This document shows positions 10,801 to 17,060 of a stretch of 51,682 nt of DNA, piece by piece. Below the pieces are notes generated by a model, which worked only from the letters and a program-made list of their open reading frames with translations, made no database searches and was not told where the DNA came from. Positions within the stretch are counted from its first letter, which is position 1. Each line of letters opens with the position of its first letter. A program made the position numbers and the translations under genes. Location: the NCBI RefSeq assembly GCF_012912105.1, contig NZ_QMEA01000032.1:1-51682 (forward strand), in the 5' to 3' direction. The stretch is from Brasilonema sp. UFV-L1 (lineage in GTDB: Bacteria > Cyanobacteriota > Cyanobacteriia > Cyanobacteriales > Nostocaceae).

Positions 10801-11969
10801 AAATTACGACCTTACATTTTGTACCATCAATGCTGCAAGTGTTTCTGGAAGCAGAAGGTTTAGAAAAATGTCAGTCTCTCAAACGGGTGATAGCAAGTGG
10901 TGAGGCATTGCCAGTCCAACTTCAACAACGCTTTTTTCATCGACTTGATGCCCAACTGTATAATTTCTATGGCCCAACAGAAGCTGCGGTAGATGTCACC
11001 TTTTGGCAGTGTAAAGATAGTCTTACCAACCAAAAGACAGTACCTATTGGTCGCCCAATTGCAAATATCCAAATTTATCTGCTTGATAAATATCTAAACC
11101 CTGTTCCTGTGGGTGTCACGGGTGAAATTTATATTGGTGGTGTTGGAGTAGCTCGCGGCTATCTCAACCGCCCAGAGTTAAGCGCCGCTAAATTTATCAC
11201 CAACCCCTTTAGCCACGAAGAGGGGGCACGGCTATACAAAACTGGAGACTTAGCCCGGTATTTGCGCGATGGCAACATTGAGTATCTCGGTCGAATTGAT
11301 AACCAGGTGAAGATTCGCGGCTTTCGTATAGAGTTGGGAGAAATTGAAGCAGTGTTGACCGAACATCCTAAAGTGCAGGAGGCGGTGGTCATTGCCCGCG
11401 AAGACCAACCGGGTGAGAAGCGCTTAGTGGCATATTTGGTTCCCTACCAGGAGCAAGTCCTTAACACTAGTGAACTGCGCCGCTTCCTCAAGGAAAAACT
11501 GCCCGACTACATGGTGCCGTCAGTTTTTGTCATGCAGTCGGTTTTGCCTCTAACACCTAACGGTAAACTAGACCGCAACGCTCTACCTACACCAGATTTA
11601 TCTACAAGTGATTTGGAAGAAGGCCTCGTTGCACCTAGTACTCCTACAGAGGAAATATTAGCTCAGCTTTGGATGGAAGTTCTCGGGCGAAAACAAGTAA
11701 GCATCTACGACAACTTTTTTGATATTGGTGGTAATTCACTCCTTATAATTCAAGTAGGGAACAAAGTGAGAGAAATCTTCAATAGCAATATCTCAGTCAC
11801 TGACTTGTTTAAGTATCCAACTATAAGTAATTTGGCTAAATATTTAAGCCAAGAAAATAATGTAGAACAAACTGCCCTTGCCCCAATTGATGAATTAGCC
11901 AAAAAGCAAAAAGAGGCTATCAAAAGACAAAAGCAACTCATAAAGCAGAAGAGGAAAGCAAATGTATAA
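1821..11969 (+). CDS. Hybrid PKS/NRPS loading and first module: FAAL-ACP-KS-AT-ACP-AMT-C-A(Ser)-PCP
   Basis: Starts the chain. Domains (3382 residues from the ATG at 1821): fatty acyl-AMP ligase 1-575 (YTSGSTGTPKG near 170), ACP near 655, KS 719-1135 with Cys875 in DTACSSS, AT 1243-1550 with Ser1335 in GHSVGEY and a malonyl-type HAFH motif, ACP with Ser1662 (GADSI), class III PLP aminotransferase 1813-2245 with Lys2095, C with HHIVVDG at 2436, A 2780-3255, PCP Ser3306. The adenylation code reads DVWHISFVDK, close to serine codes. Expected product on the PCP: beta-amino-fatty-acyl-Ser, as in mycosubtilin-type starters. In-frame TTG (1671) and ATG (1791) lie upstream; the family N-terminus (FSTFLDILQYRA) fits 1821. 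The C-terminal tail is strongly basic. The last 8 bases overlap the next gene (ATGTATAA). A short repeat has entered the KS-AT linker (5248-5275) and another the C domain (8963-8999). Confidence 0.93.
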   Translation: MDNFSTFLDILQYRAIHQSEQIAYTFLINGETESVSLTYQELERKAQAIAVRLQDRVKVPGSRVLLLFPPGLDFITAFFGCLYAGFVAVPAYPPRRNQKLSRLQAIILDAQASAALTTTSELTSMESQLVRNPKLSAIHWLAIDKIDSDCASDWQDPTASSDTLAFLQYTSGSTGTPKGVMVTHGNLLHNEQIIQRAFGHTHNTIFVGWLPLFHDMGLVGNVLQPLYLGIPCFLMSPVAFLQKPIRWLEAISRYKATTSGGPNFAYELCVRQITKEQRERLDLSSWEVAFSGAEPIRAETLEHFTSTFADCGFRHEVFYPCYGMAETTLFVSGGLKTQPPVICQVERTALEKNKAIVATDDRSDIQKIVGCGRSWLDTKIVIVEPKSLTRLTDGQVGEIWVSSPSVASGYWNRPSQTKDTFHAYLDTNEEPYLRTGDLGFLQDGELFVTGRLKDLIIILGRNHYPQDIELTVEQSHPALRPSCGAVFSVEIAGVEQLVIVQEVERTHLRKLNGNDAIAAIRKAVAEEHDLQAYAILLLKTGTLPKTSSGKVQRSACREGFLAGSLDVVADWSVNPQYKNHFRHLESEVESLWQKLQTDNLSANSSGSTNDQLPALNDQPKSKNVEAIKAWLVAKIAEHLQVSPVEIDIRQALAQYGLNSLAAVRISGELQEWLGREFSPTLLYDYPTLEGLARHLVDETSACEGFAPQKIKTESRKETEEIAIVGMGCRFPKANNPDAFWQLLRNGVDAIALVPASRWDNYACYGGFLEQVDRFEPQFFGISPREAESMDPQQRLLLEVSWEALEHAGKAPDKLAGSQTGVFFGISNFDYSQLQFDLKTRLDAYFGTGNAFSIAANRLSYLLDLRGPSWAVDTACSSSLVAVHQACQSLRQGECELALAGGVNLILTPQLTMCFDQAGMMAADGRCKTFDTNADGYVRGEGCGVVVLKCLSNALRDGDKILAIVKGSAVNQDGRSNGLTAPNGAAQQAVIRQALANAGVTPAQIGYVETHGTGTFLGDTIELNSLKEVLTHECSHRQPCTIGSVKTNIGHLEAAAGIAGLIKVVLSLLHKEKFPHLHLKQRNPHISLESTSLSIATELQPWLHDKEQRLAGVSSFGFGGTNAHVILEEAPIFDPSFPVTESDSPQETLRERPKHLLTLSAKNESALQELVQKYQTHLEQNPQESLADVCFTANTGRTHFDHRLAAIVESRQQLQTTLNDFILGKENSGVASDCSLGQKSPKIAFLFSGQGSQYLGMGRQLYQTQPTFRNCLDHCQEILSSYLEKPLLSILYPESESDSPLNKTIYTQPSLFALEYALFELWKSWGITPDVVMGHSVGEYVAACVAGVFSLEDGLKLISERAKLMQTLPPQGEMLVVFADEAQVATAIQPYTSEVAIAAINAPKNITISGRIPAIASIADALEARGIETRSLKVSHAFHSPLIEDILDTFELQTSQIQFRAPSIPLISNLTGQMMYSEFIPDAKYWRQHTRQTVQFMAGIKTLFAQGYELFLEIGPKPILSSLGKRCQQEEKAVWLPSLAPQKEDWRVMLESLSALYISGAEIDWLGFDRDYSRSLLSLPTYPFQRKRYWIQEQSTMPNQLSKPIKTNAIATNGLNPALTTFTKTNQKETILTTLRTLVANLLKAEPSEININAPFLEMGADSIVLIDAVNSIETTYGIKITIRQLFEELTTLDALANYLNEQIVPKDLILNEIETKVLSPQISQPSERATVEQQMGSQKAMEAIIQQQLQLMSQQLEVMRGNGLSTVPNFSAHNGHSKPAVETLKPTLPKPIAQETFSPLPPWKVSEIRHRGLNPQQQRHLEDLIVRYTQRTQTSKQLTQTYRPILADNRASAGFRFSTKEMLYPIVGERSQGSRIWDIDGNEYLDLTMGFGVNLFGHQPDLVIAALKEQVDRGIQIGPQTRLAGEVAQLICQITGMERVTFCNSGTEAVMTALRLARTVTGRQKIALFAGSYHGHFDGTLAITQTSGDSLNVVPIAPGITSNTVADVLVLDYGNPHSLEILEAHARELAAVLVEPVQSRRPDLQPREFLHQLRQLTREKGIALIIDEMITGFRIHPGGAQAWFGIDADIATYGKIVGGGMPIGVVAGKAIYMNSLDGGMWNYEDASYPQAETTFFAGTFCKHPLALAAASAVLKEIKMRGSTLQENLNQRTAKLADTLNAYFEGENLPIRIVYFGSLFRFAFSSNMDLLFYHLLEKGIYVWEGRNCFLSAAHTDEDIDYLIQTIKNIVAELREGDFLPNSDSNSSQKEQKLIQTSEKISESNLVKEGEVEKETDKILLTKAQQQLWILDQIGDDSTLAYKISIGLQLKGSLNLEAMNRAVQQVVDRHEALRTKIDSQGNFQQILPSLKIDISLIDLSNAGDAPLGSRPLGDRDFQVTQWFKQESLKPFDLTQGPLFRCYVLKLEEQLHLLVMTAHHIVVDGWSINVILQELGALYSQECQGEVYQLKPPMQFREYINWQEQQSQTEEMAAHESYWLEKFASLTPVLNLPTDRPRPPIKTYRGNRQTLRLNASLYREVKQFSTTKGCTPFMTLLSAYTAFLHRLTSQENIVVGIPSAGRSSAGSEKLVGYCAHLLPIRSCVVENLTFSEYLGKMKGVLLEAYENQDYPFAWLLKQLKLGRDASHSPLIATIFNLERPAAVPKMFGLETEIFAPPISFTGFDISFNVIEISDELILNCEYNTDLFDAATISRILGYFQTLVEGIITHPEQRLFELPLLSEAEQHQLLVEWNNTQADYPQDKCIHQLFEAQVEKTPDAVAVVFEEEQLTYRELNVRANKLAHHLQTLGVKPEVLVGICVERSLSMVIGLLAILKAGGAYIPLDPSYPKERLAYMLEDSQPSVLLTQQHLIENLPTYQAKLVCTDSNWELIAQQRTQNPVCNVTSDNLAYVIYTSGSTGQPKGAMNTHRGICNRLLWMQDAYQLTAADCVLQKTPFSFDVSVWEFFWTLITGARLVVAQPEGHRDTSYLVNLILQQQITTLHFVPSMLQVFLEAEGLEKCQSLKRVIASGEALPVQLQQRFFHRLDAQLYNFYGPTEAAVDVTFWQCKDSLTNQKTVPIGRPIANIQIYLLDKYLNPVPVGVTGEIYIGGVGVARGYLNRPELSAAKFITNPFSHEEGARLYKTGDLARYLRDGNIEYLGRIDNQVKIRGFRIELGEIEAVLTEHPKVQEAVVIAREDQPGEKRLVAYLVPYQEQVLNTSELRRFLKEKLPDYMVPSVFVMQSVLPLTPNGKLDRNALPTPDLSTSDLEEGLVAPSTPTEEILAQLWMEVLGRKQVSIYDNFFDIGGNSLLIIQVGNKVREIFNSNISVTDLFKYPTISNLAKYLSQENNVEQTALAPIDELAKKQKEAIKRQKQLIKQKRKANV
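5248..5275. repeat. In-frame cyanobacterial repeat in KS-AT linker
   Basis: The stretch CTCCACAGGAGACGCTACGC followed by GAACGCCC matches a repeat text that is very common between genes in cyanobacteria. Here it is read through as part of the KS-AT linker (SPQETLRERP). The equivalent linker of the PKS at 11962-16641 lacks it, which supports insertion without loss of frame. Confidence 0.5.
8963..8999. repeat. In-frame double-hairpin repeat in C domain
   Basis: Two tandem mini-palindromes lie in the C domain: CTCCC/GGGAG (8968-8980) and CGCCC/GGGCG (8982-8994), followed by a GCGATCGC octamer. They encode an extra loop (AGDAPLGSRPLGDRD) ahead of the HHIVVDG motif that the other C domains of the window lack. 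It looks like an in-frame palindromic repeat insertion. Confidence 0.55.
11951..11957 (+). promoter_or_regulatory. Ribosome-binding site for the KS-AT-KR-ACP gene
   Basis: GAGGAAA lies four bases before the ATG at 11962, inside the end of the preceding gene. It supports this start and coupled translation across the 8-base overlap. Confidence 0.6.
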
Positions 11970-14900
11970 TTGGGAAACTCAGGACTCTTTAGAACCTATA
12001 GCCATAATTGGCATGACTGGTCGTTTTCCGGGAGCTAACAACGTTGATAAATTTTGGCAAAATTTAGTCAACGGTGTAGAGTCAATTACATTCTTCACGG
12101 ATGAAGAACTCATCGCTTCAGGTGTAGACCCGGCTTTACTAAATTCTCCTAACTATGTCAAAGCCAAAGGAGTGTTGGAAAACATCGAAATGTTTGACGC
12201 TCTATTCTTTGGCTTTACACCCAAGGAAGCTGAGTTGATGGACCCCCAGCACCGTTTCTTCCTAGAGTGTGCTTGGGAAGCTCTTGAAAATGCTGGTTAT
12301 GACTCTCAAGCATACGACGGTCGAATTGGTGTTTACGCTGGCGCTGGTTTGAATATTTACCTGGCAAGAAACTTAATTTCAAACCACGACCTCATCGAAT
12401 CAGCAGGCAATTTACAAGTTTCAATTGGCAATGATAAAGATTATGTGCCTACACGGGTTTCTTATAAATTGAACCTGACAGGACCCAGTATTAACGTTAA
12501 CACTGCCTGTTCTACTTCGTTGGTTACTGTTCATTTGGCGTGCCAAAGCTTGCTAAATTATCAATGCGATATGGCACTGGCAGGTGGTGTTTCCATTTAC
12601 ACTCCACAAAAAGAAGGTTATTTTTACCAAAATGGCGGTATTGCCTCTCCTGACGGACACTGCCGAGCTTTTGATACTCGTGCTCAGGGAACTGTCGATG
12701 GCAATGGTGTAGGCATTGTTGTGCTGAAGAGGTTAGAGGATGCTTTGGCAAATGGTGACTACATTCATGCAGTTATCAGAGGCTCTGCTATCAATAACGA
12801 TGGTTCGTTGAAAGTGGGCTACACTGCTCCAAGTGAGTCCGGTCAGGCGGCAGTAATTTCAGAGGCTCTGGCAGTAGCAGGGATTGAGGCTGAGGACATT
12901 TCATATATAGAAGCACACGGAACTGGAACAACTCTTGGAGATCCGATTGAAATTGCAGCACTGACTCAAGCTTTTCGGACCAGTACTCAGAAGAAGGGCT
13001 TCTGTGCTATTGGTTCAGTAAAAACAAATATCGGACATCTTGATGCAGCCGCTGGAGTGGCGGGTCTAATTAAGACTACCTTAGCGCTGAAACACAAGTT
13101 GCTGCCTCCTAGCTTGAACTTTGAAAAACCATCACCCAATATTGATTTTGCTAATAGCCCATTTTACGTCAATAAGACGCTGTCCAAATGGACAACAGAC
13201 GGAACACCCTGCCGTGCTGGGGTCAGTTCCTTTGGCATCGGGGGTACTAATGCCCATATTGTCTTAGAAGAAGCACCTGTTGACCAGACGCAAGATATCG
13301 CATCTCGACATTCCAGACCTTGGCAACTACTATCGCTGTCTGCTAAAACCAGTTCTGCGCTGGATGAAATGACTGCAAATCTAGCTGCGTACTTAAAACA
13401 GCATCCCGATCTTGACCTTGCTGATGTAGCTTACACGTTTGCTGTTGGTCGTAGAGCTTTTGATCGCCGACGGATTGTAGTTTGCCAAGAGCTTAATGAA
13501 GCTGCAAACGCATTGGAGTCAGCTGATCCGCAACGAGTTTTTACAAACTTTCAGGAATTCAAAGAGCGGTCTGTGGTGTTTATGTTTTCAGGGCAGGGTT
13601 CTCAATATGTGAATATGGGGCACGAACTCTACCAGACTGAACCTACATTTCGCAAGCACATCGATTTGTGTTCGGAAATCCTCAAACCTCATTTAGGATT
13701 TGACCTACAATCTATATTGTATCCTCAAGAGGAATTAGCTGAAGAAGCAGCACAACAACTTAAACAGACAGCTATTGCACAGCCAGCTTTGTTTGCGATC
13801 GCCTACTCCCTAGCTCAACTCTGGATGTCTTGGGGCGTGCATCCAAAAGCAATGATTGGTCACAGTATCGGTGAATATGTAGCAGCAACTCTGGCTGGTG
13901 TTTTATCTTTAAAAGATGCCTTAGCTCTAGTAGCTTTACGAGGGCAGCTCATGCAACAACTGCCAACAGGGGCAATGCTTGCTATTCATCTTCCAGAAAA
14001 AAAGGTGCAAGCCCTCCTAAATGTAGAGATGCATGCAACGTCTCTACAAATTGCTGCAATTAACGGACCATCCCTTTGTGTGGTTTCAGGTCGCACGGAT
14101 GATGTGGAGGCATTGCAGAACCAGCTTGCAGAAAAAGGCTTAAACTGCCGACGTCTGCATACTTCCCATGCATTCCATTCTGAGATGATGGATCCTATTT
14201 TGGAACCCTTCACCCTTGCAGTCAAAAAAGTAACTCTCAATCCCCCACAAATTCCATACTTGTCTAATGTCACTGGCACTTGGATTACAGCGTCACAGGT
14301 AACAGACCCAAATTATTGGGCAAAGCATTTGCGATCCTGTGTGCGCTTTTCGGAAGGACTGCAACAGTTGTTGAAAGAACCCGAACAAATCCTGCTAGAG
14401 GTTGGTCCTGGAAGGACGCTAAGTACGTTAGCCACACAGCATTCAGATCAGACAGTAAAGCAAGTTGTGCTAACTTCGTTACGTCATCCGCAAGATCGTC
14501 AATCAGATGTAGAGTTTTTGCTCACTACATTAGGCAAGCTTTGGCTTTTTGGCGTAAAAGTGGATTGGTCTGGATTTTATAACCACCAAAAACATTTTCG
14601 TGTTCCCTTACCAACATACCCTTTTGAGCGTCAGCGTTATTGGATTGAATCTCAAAAACAGTTAGACAATAACCGTAAATCTCAGGTATCACTGGGCAAA
14701 AAACCAAATGTCGCTGACTGGTTTTACTTACCTTCTTGGAAGCAATCCTTACCACCATTGTCTCTTGCAGATGAAGAGTTAGTGGAGAGTAAATCATCCT
14801 GGCTAGTGTTTATTGATGATTGCGGCTTGGGTTCCCAAATTGTAGAACGATTGGAACGGGATGATCGTGATGTTATTAGTGTTAAAATTGGAGCAGAGTT

Positions 14901-16641
14901 TACTCAGCATAGCGATTGTGCATATACTCTGAACCCTCAACAACCTGATGACTACCATACTTTAGTCAAAGAAATTTTAGCGCAAAGAAAGTTCCCAAAC
15001 ACAATTGTCCATTTGTGGAGTGTCACAAAGAACAGCCAAACAGTATCAAGGCTTGAAGAGGTTGACAAAGCTCAAGATTTAGGTTTGCACAGTCTTATCT
15101 TTCTAGCGCAGGCACTTGGGAAACACAATGTGATGGATGAGATTCAACTGACTGTTATTTCAAATAATGTGCAGCCAGTAACTACAGAAGAAGAACTGTG
15201 TCCTGAGAAAGCGACCATGTTGGGAGCAATTAAGATTATTCCGCAAGAATACTCCTCAATTAGCTGTCGTAACATTGATGTTGTCCTTCCCAAATCAGGA
15301 ACTAGAAGTGAACGCAAGCTTATAGACCAGCTATTCAACGAACTACAAGCAAAATTCTCCGACTTGTTTATTGCCTACCGTGGTCTTCACCGTTGGGTAC
15401 AAACTTTTGAACCAGTCCAATTAAATAAGCCCAGTGAAACAAATATAAGGTTAAAGGAACAAGGAGTTTACTTGATTACAGGTGGCCTTGGAGGCGTTGG
15501 ATTTGTGCTAGCAGAAAATCTGGCGAAGACTGTAAAAGCCAAATTAATTCTGTTAGGTCGTTCAGCTTTTCCGGCACCAGATGAGTGGGTCAAATGGCTT
15601 ACTAATTACGGTGAAGACAATGATATCAGTCGTAAAATTCAGAAAATTCAAAAACTCGAACAGTTTGGAGCTGAGGTTTTAGTTATCAGCGCCGATGTAG
15701 CTAACTTTGAACAAATGCAAGCAGCGATCGCCAAGGCTCAACAGCGGTTTGGTCCAATAAATGGTGTTATCCATACTGCTGCTGTTGTTGATTATGCAGG
15801 TGTTATTCAAAGAAGAACAAAAGAAATAACAGAAAATGTTCTAGCACCCAAAGTGAGGGGTACATTGGTACTCGCTAAGCTATTAGAACACGTTGAACTA
15901 GATTTTTTAGTTCTTTGTTCATCTATAGGTGTTGCACTGTATAAAACAAAATTTGGTGAGGTTAGCTATGTTGCTGCTAACGAATTCCTTGATGTTTTCT
16001 GTTATTACAATACTTGTCAAAATAGAACTTTTACAGTTAGTATTGATTGGGATGATTGGCAAGAAGTTGGAATGTCAGTAGAGGCAGTCAAAAACGCTGC
16101 CAAAATTAATTCTAATATTCTTGAAGAAGAATACCTCCAGAATGCACTACTTCCTTCAGAAGGTGTTGAGGTTTTTCTGCGTATTCTGGATAGTCCATCT
16201 CCCCGATTTACAGTATCAACTGAAGATTTAACGACTAGAATTAAGCTAAATAATTCCTTTTCAAAAATTTCTTTTGAAAGCTTAGAAAAAGTTAATAGAT
16301 CCCAAGATACACACCCACGACCTGAACTCAGTAATGTTTATGTTGCTCCTCACAATGAGCTTGAGCAAACTATTGGTGAAATCTGGCAACAATTACTTGG
16401 TATTGAGAAAGTGGGTATCTACGACAACTTTTTTGAACTAGGGGGACATTCATTACTAGCCACTCAAGTTATTTCTCGGGTTCGTGAAGCCGTTCAAGTA
16501 GAACTTTCCTTAAATAACCTGTTTGAAGAACCTACAGTAGCTGGCATATCTGCTTTAGTAGATAAAATTCTTTTAAAAACCCAAAAACGACAGATAACGA
16601 CTAGTGATTTTGTGGGTGAGCGAGAAGAGATAAGGCTATGA
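11962..16641 (+). CDS. Type I polyketide synthase module: KS-AT-KR-ACP
   Basis: One elongation module that adds malonate to the beta-amino-acyl-Ser chain and reduces the beta-ketone. KS 10-430 has Cys183 (NTACSTS), EAHGTGT and NIGHLDAAAG. AT 540-850 has Ser635 (GHSIGEY) and HAFH, a malonyl-CoA signature. A structural KR half occupies roughly 905-1165 and the catalytic KR follows, with GGLGGVG at about 1175, a Ser pair near 1320 and Tyr1336 in SYVAANEF. ACP Ser1497 lies in GGHSLLA. No dehydratase (HxxxGxxxxP) is visible, so the hydroxyl should remain. With Ser as acceptor the segment becomes a statine-like 4-amino-3,5-dihydroxypentanoyl unit. The stop overlaps an ATG (ATGA, 16638-16641) that opens a decayed docking domain rather than a live gene. 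Confidence 0.92.
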   Translation: MYNWETQDSLEPIAIIGMTGRFPGANNVDKFWQNLVNGVESITFFTDEELIASGVDPALLNSPNYVKAKGVLENIEMFDALFFGFTPKEAELMDPQHRFFLECAWEALENAGYDSQAYDGRIGVYAGAGLNIYLARNLISNHDLIESAGNLQVSIGNDKDYVPTRVSYKLNLTGPSINVNTACSTSLVTVHLACQSLLNYQCDMALAGGVSIYTPQKEGYFYQNGGIASPDGHCRAFDTRAQGTVDGNGVGIVVLKRLEDALANGDYIHAVIRGSAINNDGSLKVGYTAPSESGQAAVISEALAVAGIEAEDISYIEAHGTGTTLGDPIEIAALTQAFRTSTQKKGFCAIGSVKTNIGHLDAAAGVAGLIKTTLALKHKLLPPSLNFEKPSPNIDFANSPFYVNKTLSKWTTDGTPCRAGVSSFGIGGTNAHIVLEEAPVDQTQDIASRHSRPWQLLSLSAKTSSALDEMTANLAAYLKQHPDLDLADVAYTFAVGRRAFDRRRIVVCQELNEAANALESADPQRVFTNFQEFKERSVVFMFSGQGSQYVNMGHELYQTEPTFRKHIDLCSEILKPHLGFDLQSILYPQEELAEEAAQQLKQTAIAQPALFAIAYSLAQLWMSWGVHPKAMIGHSIGEYVAATLAGVLSLKDALALVALRGQLMQQLPTGAMLAIHLPEKKVQALLNVEMHATSLQIAAINGPSLCVVSGRTDDVEALQNQLAEKGLNCRRLHTSHAFHSEMMDPILEPFTLAVKKVTLNPPQIPYLSNVTGTWITASQVTDPNYWAKHLRSCVRFSEGLQQLLKEPEQILLEVGPGRTLSTLATQHSDQTVKQVVLTSLRHPQDRQSDVEFLLTTLGKLWLFGVKVDWSGFYNHQKHFRVPLPTYPFERQRYWIESQKQLDNNRKSQVSLGKKPNVADWFYLPSWKQSLPPLSLADEELVESKSSWLVFIDDCGLGSQIVERLERDDRDVISVKIGAEFTQHSDCAYTLNPQQPDDYHTLVKEILAQRKFPNTIVHLWSVTKNSQTVSRLEEVDKAQDLGLHSLIFLAQALGKHNVMDEIQLTVISNNVQPVTTEEELCPEKATMLGAIKIIPQEYSSISCRNIDVVLPKSGTRSERKLIDQLFNELQAKFSDLFIAYRGLHRWVQTFEPVQLNKPSETNIRLKEQGVYLITGGLGGVGFVLAENLAKTVKAKLILLGRSAFPAPDEWVKWLTNYGEDNDISRKIQKIQKLEQFGAEVLVISADVANFEQMQAAIAKAQQRFGPINGVIHTAAVVDYAGVIQRRTKEITENVLAPKVRGTLVLAKLLEHVELDFLVLCSSIGVALYKTKFGEVSYVAANEFLDVFCYYNTCQNRTFTVSIDWDDWQEVGMSVEAVKNAAKINSNILEEEYLQNALLPSEGVEVFLRILDSPSPRFTVSTEDLTTRIKLNNSFSKISFESLEKVNRSQDTHPRPELSNVYVAPHNELEQTIGEIWQQLLGIEKVGIYDNFFELGGHSLLATQVISRVREAVQVELSLNNLFEEPTVAGISALVDKILLKTQKRQITTSDFVGEREEIRL

Positions 16642-16775
16642 AAAGTACAAAGAGTTTTTGTCCTATCTTAACAACTTAGACGTCAGGCTTTAGAGCATAA
16701 ACAATGGTTCCGCTCTAACGCTGCTAAAAGAACATTGACATCAGATTTGCACGGGAGATATATCAATAGGAAGTG
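16638..16775 (+). pseudogene. Relic of a TubC-type N-terminal docking domain
   Basis: Read across a frame change, this stretch recovers a docking domain. One frame (16646-16690) gives YKEFLSYLNNLDVRL and then a stop; the adjacent frame (16693-16773) gives EHKQWFRSNAAKRTLTSDLH and onward. Together these parallel the live TubC domain at 17061 (IEDFLSDLDDLDIKLW ... LRCNAPKGTLIPDIRAELAERK). The relic starts at an ATG overlapping the previous stop as ATGA, the natural place for the next NRPS gene. I infer that an NRPS 5' end once began here and decayed. Confidence 0.6.
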
Positions 16776-17060
16776 GTTCGTATTTTGTGGCAAAAAGGAG
16801 ATCTATTGATGTTAAATAATATGTTATTGACACATGAAAACCTGCCGATTTTTGTTACCTACATTGTAGGAGGCATGGCATAATTCTCTAATTTGAATAC
16901 TTTTTGTTCAAAAAGAGTGCAATTGATTAAAATAAATATTAATGCTCTGGTGTTAGGAGGGAGATTTCAATCTGATTAATCAGGGGTTTTTAGACAGGGT
17001 TAGCGTATCCCCCTATTATCTACATAGTTTTTGAAGAAGTAATTTTTAGAAAATAAAATT
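16776..17060. other. Non-coding spacer before the second NRPS gene
   Basis: No gene is seen. It holds a perfect 12-base palindrome, CTGATTAATCAG (16972-16983), and a repeat-like text CAGGGTTAGCG (16995-17005) that reappears at the right edge of the window (51656-51666). An internal promoter is plausible because this is one of the two larger gaps in the operon, but no clear -35/-10 pair stands out. Confidence 0.4.

Noticed and set aside
14640-15460. Dehydratase domain between AT and KR
   Set aside because: No HxxxGxxxxP or other DH motif is visible; the length fits the structural half of a KR.
16972-16983. CTGATTAATCAG as an operator
   Set aside because: It is a perfect palindrome, but short and A-T rich, and no promoter or matching second site was found.
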